Below, piece after piece: positions 57,241 to 64,000 of a stretch of 64,000 nucleotides of DNA. Under the pieces are notes generated by a model. The model searched no databases. It saw only the letters and a list, made by a program, of their open reading frames with translations, and was not told where the DNA came from. Position numbers and translations under genes: made by a program. Positions within the stretch are counted from its first letter, which is position 1. Every line of letters begins with the position of its first letter. Source of the stretch: Metellina segmentata (Eukaryota > Arthropoda > Arachnida > Araneae > Tetragnathidae); assembly GCA_947359465.1 (NCBI GenBank), contig OX375875.1, forward strand, positions 12,782,538-12,846,537. Reading direction: 5' to 3'.

Positions 57241-57335
57241 AGATTTCAAAGCAGTGATCTTGGAATGCAAACCATCTTCTAAATGCTCGTTATCTTCTTC
57301 AACTTCATTCCGATTGTACACATTGTACTGTTCAT
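57241..57335 (-). CDS. BET1: BET1 Golgi SNARE, exon 2
   Basis: Encodes NEQYNVYNRNEVEEDNEHLE and DGLHSKITALKS (residues 7-38; the first codon is split with exon 1). Acceptor TTTTGGTTTTAG precedes 57335; donor GTATGT follows 57241. EEDNEHLEDGLHSKITALKS corresponds to the start of the BET1 SNARE motif (in the human protein EEENERL, then a similar SLRSKVTAIKS). An ATG at the exon start is misleading: with exon 1 the codon reads AAT. Confidence 0.93.
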
Positions 57336-58939
57336 CTAAAACCAAAAGTAAAATTTCAGAAAAAATTTAAACCAATATTAATTTATGTGAATTAATAACA
57401 CAGATTTGCATTCAAGAAAATTCTAATTATGTAACTTGATGAAATTATACATTCATAATAATCACTTTTACTAATTTAGCTATTACAACAATCCCTATTT
57501 CAAAAATTGTGCCTACTATATTAAAATTTTGGCAACTATAGGTGAAAAAATTCAGTCAACTTTTCATCAAATACTTTTGCAACTAGTGAAAAAAATTGAG
57601 TTATGATGGATGTATTTGGAATGTCATTGGAATATCATTCAAAGCTATTTTATGCTTCCTAACAGTGAAAAAAATGAGCTAAAAATATGTCAATTAACCT
57701 TTAGCTGATAGCTCCAATTTTAACAAAGCCCATGGTTGTAAGTTTTCCTGCACCAGTATCTAATCAACTTGTCAAATAAATTTGGAGTAACATTCATTTT
57801 CTGCAAACTTTTTACTTATGTTGGATATCAAAATTCAAGAGTTGATTATTGTTGATGAAAGGGACTTTAAAATAACTAGATTTCTAGCTTTTCAGATAAG
57901 AAGTTATATTAACACATAATGTGCAGGATGAATGATTTCCTTTCCTATGGTCATTTAGTAAAATCATAGCTTCCATTGCAGTTGTCAAAGTTCCACGAAT
58001 TACCTTCATATTAGTAATGCTTTAATGGGGGTTAGTAACTTTTGAGTGCAAAATTTGCACTTTTAAACACTTATAGTATACATACTAATAAGAATTTTAA
58101 AGCAAATTTCTTCAAAATCAAACCAAAGTAACAGTTCAATCATTTTAATTGTCTTTTTTTTGATTGATTAACTATTTGTTCCAACAGTAATTTATGTAAA
58201 AATGTTAAACAATTTACTAAACATAAAAATTAGCTTAATTTGAGTTCATTATTGCTCATAAAAAGTACTTAGTTACTCTTAAGATGAATTTGTCAGTCCT
58301 CATAATGAAATATTTTACAATCTGGTACCAGGGACAAAATCTGTAACTATGCCAAGGACAGTGTTAACAATGATTTTATCATCATTTTCACAACTACGAA
58401 AGGTTCCAAAAGAAGTCAAGTAAACTGGTAATCTGTCATTTTTAGTAATGAACTCTTTTAAATATTCGAAGAACTGCTACTACATATAAGATGTCTTCCC
58501 AGGATTCTAACTTTCTTCCTAGAAAATCTATAGTACACCTAACAGTACAGATACATCTTTATTCTTTACCCTGTTTTTCAAATCAGACCAGTCAATTATT
58601 CATATCTTTGATTCATAACTCCTTATCCAGTTACAGATGTCTGCAAGCTACAAAATGTGTCATCTTTATCAATCTGCCCCCCCCCTCCCCTTCCATACAG
58701 AAATAACAACAAACCTTTACTAAAGCATGATTAAACAATCCATCAATGAACAAGTTGTAATTACTTGATGGTAAGCCAATTACCAGATATATTGCGAAAT
58801 TATACTTCTGAGGAACAATATAATAGTTCAATTTCTGAAAAAGTTCCCGAGTGTTCTTTAGAGAATGATTCTGATACCAGGAATCAGTAGGTAAATTATT
58901 ATTATTTTTTATTTTTTTTTGCTTTTATGTGTGTTAACC

Positions 58940-59075
58940 TATGTAATCATACCCGGGACCTACTGCTTAAAGCAGATTCGAAGCGACTGTGATCGTTCAA
59001 GCAGATTAGGATTCAAACCCCAAGCCTGGTGAATCAAGGGCCAGAGCAATGACTAAGCTACCACATAAACCAAAA
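58940..59075 (-). repeat. tRNA-derived SINE, third type
   Basis: On the minus strand, A-box-like TGGTAGCTTAGTCATTG and B box GGTTTGAATCC, about 40 bases apart, as in a tRNA, followed by a short body. Confidence 0.55.
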
Positions 59076-59299
59076 GACAGGCAAAATGGTAGGCATTAAA
59101 ATTGCTGACTAGACCCAGAAACTGACATCACAGGGAGACTTATTTGTGCAAAATACAATTAACATCCGTTAATTTCAGAGCTTGAAATGAGTCAAAATTA
59201 ATTCGTTTTAATACACATAATTCAGTGGAGTTTTTTACTTAATACAATTTGACAGATCGATCTGTGGTTAAGAAAAGTGTTACAGAGCACAGCTGTCAG

Positions 59300-59395
59300 G
59301 TAATTGGTAATTTTAGTTAACATCGTACTAGAGCAACACAACAGGCTATTGACGACGGTCCGGGATCAGTCCCTTGAGGGAAAGATCCGAGCACA
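59300..59395 (-). repeat. SINE 3' fragment (11405 type)
   Basis: CATCGTACTAGAGCAACACA and GGTCCGGGATCAGTCCCTTG match the 3' end of the SINE in reverse. Confidence 0.8.
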
Positions 59396-59758
59396 GCTGT
59401 CAGAAATAATATATATATACAAAACCTTTTTAAATAGTTTGTATAACGTTTTGTAAGTACACCAAGAGAGTAATACAAAGACGAAGAAAAAGAAATTTTC
59501 GATGTAGGAATCAACTGATTACTACTAATTAAATGTAAGAAAAAAACAAAAGTATACAACAGCTGTCAAAATTTATTTTCATTGCAGGAGAATTATAAAG
59601 TAAATATGCAATGAAATTTGAATGTCTTCAAAAAAATAAATTATATTTTGAAACATCAAAAACACAGTAAAACGCTGATCATAACGTGAAAGTTAAAATA
59701 TTTTCGTGAAATGTTAGTAATTACGTAAACAATACAAGACAAATTTTTTTGTTCTTAC

Positions 59759-59777
59759 TCGCATGACTACGACGCAT
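59759..59777 (-). CDS. BET1: BET1 Golgi SNARE, exon 1 (19 nt coding)
   Basis: ATG at 59777 gives MRRSHA and one base of codon 7, then donor GTAAGA at 59758. MRRSH- or MRRA- starts are typical of the family. An A at -3 favours this start. The 5' leader lies upstream (higher coordinates) and was not delimited. Confidence 0.85.
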
Positions 59778-60367
59778 TTTTATATCTTTCTAAAATGACT
59801 TCTGGAAATAAAATACCAACATGTTTCACAAGTGCAAAAATAATTTCTAGTGTGACTACCAATTAAAATTATCATTTATTTAACTAAAACTCATATTTTC
59901 TTGCAGTTTCGTAAGTTTCTGACTCGTGTGCCGAGTCGAGTTGACGAATCACTGTCAGTGAGTTGTATTAGAGTTGAGGAGAATAATTCCTTCTATGTGT
60001 CCGATTTCGAATTTCTGTGATACTTTTTAGATTGAGTGTGAGTTGTGTAAGACTTATATGTTGTAAAATTATTTATCATACGTCATATAGCCTTTTATAG
60101 AAGCTTACTGATAGGTATTGCTCCCTTCTTTCAAATTTAATTTAAGGATGACACAGCCAGAGTAATTAGCTCACAAAGAGAGGGAAAGTGAAGTGAAATC
60201 ATAGTTGGGCGCTGCTTTCAATAAATTTTCCGCCAAAGTTTAAATTATAATATTTATAAACATCAACACGTGCTCGTCTCCAGAAAGCAGTTTTTTGCTA
60301 AACTTTCCGGGAAGAATCTTGAGTTCTTTTAAATGAGAAAAATTACCTGATCTGTTCACCTCAAAGA
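59778..60367. promoter_or_regulatory. Shared upstream region of BET1 and the THAP gene
   Basis: 590 bp between two divergent start codons, so both promoters must lie here unless 5' exons extend further. It holds the interrupted palindrome GACTCG-TGTGC-CGAGTC (59921-59937) in the most GC-rich part. No TATA box at a sensible place. The role of the palindrome is inference only. Confidence 0.45.
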
Positions 60368-60865
60368 ATGGTTAAACACTGTTACGTGCTGAATTGCCGA
60401 ACGGGCCGAAAGTCATGCAAAGAGAAAGTATCCCTTTTTAGAGCACCGAGAGACGAAGACTTACTAGAAATATGGAGGCACACAGTGCCTCAGAAAGAAC
60501 GCATTCTTCTAAGTACTGACCGCATTTGTGAAAAACATTTTGAAAAGCACTTGATCGTACCACGCTTCACGCCGTCCACCATCGGAGATTTTTTCGAGGA
60601 TCATCTCAGGCCGAAATTAGTACCCAATGCTATTCCTACAGTTTTCCACGATGTTGATGAAAATGATCCTAAAATTATAAAATATGATGCTCACAAAATG
60701 TCTACTCCTGTTCCCAAAAGAAACCCGACAAACAATCAAACTAATATGAATCAATCACTTACGTTTGCTGAGGTTGAAGTATTGGAAACTGATCATATAC
60801 CTATTTGCTTCCGCTGCCTTATTGGTGATTGTGTTACACACTTATTACGAAAGGACTCCAAGTGA
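60368..60865 (+). CDS. THAP-domain protein, first coding exon
   Basis: ATG 60368 opens MVKHCYVLNCRTGRKSCKEK. The THAP zinc-finger (C2CH) is complete: C5, C10, then C54 and H57 in DRICEKHF, with W36 and the closing RPKLVPNAIPTVF, equivalent to the family's AVPTIF motif. THAP domains bind DNA; they occur in host transcription regulators and in P-element-type transposases. A strong donor (CAA|GTGAGT, gt at 60862) lies four bases before the in-frame stop TGA (60863-60865), so the real exon probably ends at 60861 and continues beyond the window; unspliced it would give 165 aa. No downstream exon in phase was found. Host gene and domesticated transposase are both possible. Confidence 0.82.
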   Translation: MVKHCYVLNCRTGRKSCKEKVSLFRAPRDEDLLEIWRHTVPQKERILLSTDRICEKHFEKHLIVPRFTPSTIGDFFEDHLRPKLVPNAIPTVFHDVDENDPKIIKYDAHKMSTPVPKRNPTNNQTNMNQSLTFAEVEVLETDHIPICFRCLIGDCVTHLLRKDSK

Positions 60866-61788
60866 GTGCAGTAGAATGCTTATTTGAAAGTTCTCTATAG
60901 ATTTGATTTTAATTCTGAAATTAATGAAGCTACCTCTGGAAATAATTGTATATACTATATTGTTTTTTGTTTTACTAGTAACTAGTAATTATGAATAACG
61001 TATCTTGAGTATTGTTGTTAAATCTCAACTTTTGTATTTGTTTATTATGAGTGCATCTGTTCCTTGCACTGTACTGTTAAAATGTTACATTAATTGGAAG
61101 TCGAATATGCATGTTTCAGCTCAAAAGAAATATTTGTAATAGTCCTGTTTGTATTAATTTTTGTTGTGTTTAAATTGTTTTTAAACAAAAGTAGTTTGGC
61201 TCTGGTAAGTTGACTCTGGTTGACATTTCAGTTCCATCCAATTTTTTTAAACCAGTCATTAGTTTGAATCCCTGATTTTTGAAAACTTTTTCCCCATATG
61301 ATGCAAATTCTGCCCAGTCATCCACATTTTCTTCCTTATTACAAGCTACTTTGACTTTTAAATGGATGCATCAAGGTCATGCACCCCTTCACAATAACTT
61401 AGGTACTCTGTAAGCATTCAATACTTATACAACTTCTGTAAACAACTTAAAGGAGATATATAAAACAATGATCCAAAATGAAATATTGCATGTACAATAG
61501 AAAAGATTCTAAACTGCAAATTATCATAATTTGTCCTCTTACAAACTGGTTCACATGATCAATTTAAGGAAGTTTTAATAACCTCAGATAAATAAAGACT
61601 TTGAATTGTTGAAAATAAAATTCGCAATTTTTATCAATTTTATGCTTTGTATTATGAATTGCACAAAGATCTCAGTAATACCATTTCAGGGAAACCCCCA
61701 TTTTGGATGTTATCTTCTGAAAAGTGTTTATTTCATATTAATATATTTTTATTTTTCATTCCTAATGCCTCTTTACTATTGCAAAGGG
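60866..61788 (+). other. Probable THAP intron or 3' flank
   Basis: AT-rich, no exon or repeat recognised. Confidence 0.4.
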
Positions 61789-61950
61789 TGAACTGATCAA
61801 TACAGCATGAAGGTGCAATCAGTGGGTAAGCTGACACTACTCCAACATGGAGAATCACCAACATCCATAAAGTTACAAACCAGGATTCAAACCCACGATC
61901 TACTGCATCACAGAAGAATGCATTAACCACTGTACCAAGTAGGCAGCTGT
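61789..61950 (-). repeat. tRNA-derived SINE, fourth type
   Basis: The minus strand starts CAGCTGCCTACTTGGTACAG, A-box-like TGGTACAGTGGTTAATG, B box GGTTTGAATCC, then a body with TTGGAGTAGTGTCAGCTTAC that resembles other SINE bodies in the window. Confidence 0.7.
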
Positions 61951-64000
61951 GTAGAAAGATTAGGATTCACTGTTAGCAAAAGAACTCACCAAATTGATCG
62001 AATTTAAGTTATAACAAGGTAGATTTATAAAATGACAAAAATTTCTTGTAAAATAATGCCCATGATTTATATCTAAAATTGTTGTCTTTCATAATAGTAT
62101 ATCATACATTTATTTTAAATTTCTTTGACTTCATGAACTAGATATTTTTTACAAGCTGGGTCATTCCATGCAAAATGAGCAAATCGGCTGTGGCTAACAC
62201 ATCAACGATTTCAATGAAAATTAGTTTTTAAATAGATCACAAAAAGTAAGGAGGGACTGCCAAATATTAGATGTCCAAAATATATATTTAATTTTTGATT
62301 GAATTTTAAAGTTGAAATTCACAAATGTAGATTTTTTTTATCACTAATAGTAGCCTGTTTGAGACCCTATATTTCACTAAGTTATAGACACAAATTTTAA
62401 AATTTTATGTTGTTACATTCTTTAGTAAATTCTCTTTTAGAAATTGTCAGAATATAGTTTTATATCCGTCACTGCTCATCCTCAGGAATCAGCGAAATAA
62501 GAGATTTTGCCTATTTGATGCAAATTTCAAATTGCTCTAGTACCTCTAAAAATGGGGGAAGACAGTATCAAAAATTATTCTTAACAAAGCGCTTCTATCT
62601 AAAAGTTTGGAATAATTTAGTGATTGTGTTTCTATTCTTTAGTTAGGAAAAAAATGAATGAAAAAGTAAAATAATTGGGAAAAAAAGCGATTTTCCTATT
62701 TCTTTTAAATACAAATTTTATAGTGAAGGATAACTCCGAAAACATCACAAATTTTCAGTATTATGTGTCTTAAAATATCCTTCATTGCAATTTGTTTATT
62801 TTCCACCCAAGAAAATTTTTAACTAGATGGAAAGTATCGTTTTATTTTATCGCATACACACCAGTAAGACATCTATTTCCGCCTTTAAAAGAGATGCTAT
62901 TACATTCAAGGACAAAAAATAAACACTCTTAAATTAATTCTGGTTATAATATGCTTGATTTGCTAAACAGACAATTTTTTGCTGAACCTAAAGCTTTCGA
63001 ACACCGACGAATGTTTTAGTGGCAATCCAAAAGTGTTCCATTACGGGAATGCGTAACTATCATTGCTACATTCCTATTCCCAATTGTACGTCAGAAATTC
63101 GTGTTTTATATTTATCACAATCACCAACAAAAGAAGTAAAGAGTTTAAAAAGAATACGACAGCACAAAATAACCACTTTTCAATTATAGGAGATGCAAAA
63201 TTTAACATGGAAGTTGCAGCACATAGTGAATTTGAAAAGGTGATTAGTTAAAAAAGTCATAATATCTATGAACCAAGTTGAAATTTTTTAGCTTGTTTTG
63301 ACACTGATTTTTTCAGCTTTTATAATTCACTTTTTAAGTTAAAAATGATTTGGTATTTCTTTGTTGATATAGGGTTTCTTTATCTGTATTTAATTTCACT
63401 GTTATCATTGAAGTTCTCGTAATATGCATAGACTGTGAAGTAAATGTTGTGATTTTGATTTTATTATTGTTGCTTTAGGACTCAGATTACAATCCCCATT
63501 TTTTTTTTTTTTTTTTTACAAGTAATAAACATATTTAACTGTATTCTTGTGAAATGTAGATTTTGTCAGAGCTGTCCATTTGATTTTTATGCCTATTTAG
63601 AGTAGAAAATTGTTATTTTCATTAGCTATGTTAAAGATGAAATAATTAAAATGCGACTTCCAAACTCTATCAGTAATATTATCATACTTAGCACTGTAAC
63701 TGGCATGAATTTAATGGATGTCTTTAAAAAAATTTTAGCCCATAGAAATGTTTTTAAATCTGTCAAAAATGACAATTTTCCATTTTTTGCAACTAAATTT
63801 TAGATTTAATATAATGTTTAAACTTGTCGGGGTTGCCCAAATGAAAAAAAGAAAAGAAAATTTTGTTCAGATTGTAAAAATGTAAAACATGTTTGTATAC
63901 GTTAAGTAGTTTTTGGGAAATAGAACTTTAAACATGCAACTTTAAGTGATATCACAGTTGCTCTTCAAAGTTATAAGTCCTTAAAATGCCTCAAACTTTG
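61951..64000. other. Right end of window, no feature recognised
   Basis: AT-rich DNA with a run of about 18 T at 63500-63518. No gene, RNA or repeat terminus could be supported. Confidence 0.4.

Larger units (their letters stand above)
57336..59758 (-). other. BET1 intron 1
   Basis: AT-rich; contains a tRNA-like repeat (58940-59075) and a SINE tail (59300-59395), otherwise nothing recognised. A poly-C run lies at 58677-58689. Confidence 0.5.

Noticed and set aside
58940..59075. Functional tRNA gene
   Set aside because: A and B boxes are present but no acceptor stem closes; a SINE-like body follows.
63190..63239. Possible second exon of the THAP gene (acceptor-like TTCAATTATAG, donor-like GTGATT)
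   Set aside because: Joined to the donor at 60862 it gives a stop after five codons; splice sites are weak.
1..64000. CRISPR array, operon, phage, plasmid or rRNA genes
   Set aside because: No regularly spaced short repeats, no ribosome-binding-site-led gene strings and no rRNA-like sequence; splicing and transposon types show animal nuclear DNA.

Overview
This is a eukaryotic, AT-rich, intron-containing window, almost certainly from an arthropod genome. The evidence is GT-AG introns several kilobases long around very short exons, many Tc1/mariner, hAT, piggyBac-like and Helitron DNA transposons, tRNA-headed SINEs, a CR1/Rex-like LINE and a broken Ty3/gypsy element. Repeat style (SINE body, DUF4817-type mariner, multicopy uncharacterised protein at the left edge) leans towards a spider or other chelicerate, but an insect is not excluded. 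Nothing suggests bacteria, phage, CRISPR or an operon. Three host genes are supported. (1) Plus strand, 14175-24493: a secreted leucine-rich-repeat protein of 320 aa in three exons, with signal peptide, N-terminal cysteine cluster and LRRCT cap. (2) Minus strand, 59777 down to 41326: the Golgi SNARE BET1, 108 aa, in four small exons (19, 95, 57 and 156 nt) spread over 18.5 kb; no single exon is conspicuous, but all phases join and the product aligns along its whole length with the family. (3) Plus strand, 60368 onward: a THAP zinc-finger first exon, head-to-head with BET1 across about 590 bp; the rest probably lies outside the window. Layout: 1-1.45 kb decayed multicopy protein; 2.35-3.54 kb Tc1 remnant split by a Helitron; 4.17-4.90 kb TTAA-flanked MITE; 5.0-10.3 kb gypsy pol remnant split by a 729-bp MITE and a 3.5-kb hAT element; 11.4-13.4 kb SINE and an inverted-repeat element; 14.2-24.5 kb the LRR gene with introns full of transposons; 24.5-29 kb SINE cluster and Tc1 derivative; 29.10-30.60 kb an intact mariner-like element with near-identical long inverted repeats; 30.6-41.0 kb SINE, Tc1 scrap, Helitron-like copies, MITE inside MITE, LINE inside a DNA transposon; 41.3-59.8 kb BET1 with transposon-rich introns; 60-64 kb THAP exon and mostly unique AT-rich DNA. 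I found no new defence or metabolic system. The most notable items are the intact, perhaps recently mobile mariner (DD41D spacing by my count), the previously scattered BET1 gene, several nested insertions with readable target-site duplications, a Tc1 deletion derivative that spread as such, and a roughly 50-bp near-palindromic module repeated at least 16 times. All alignments to families are from memory and by eye; no search was run.
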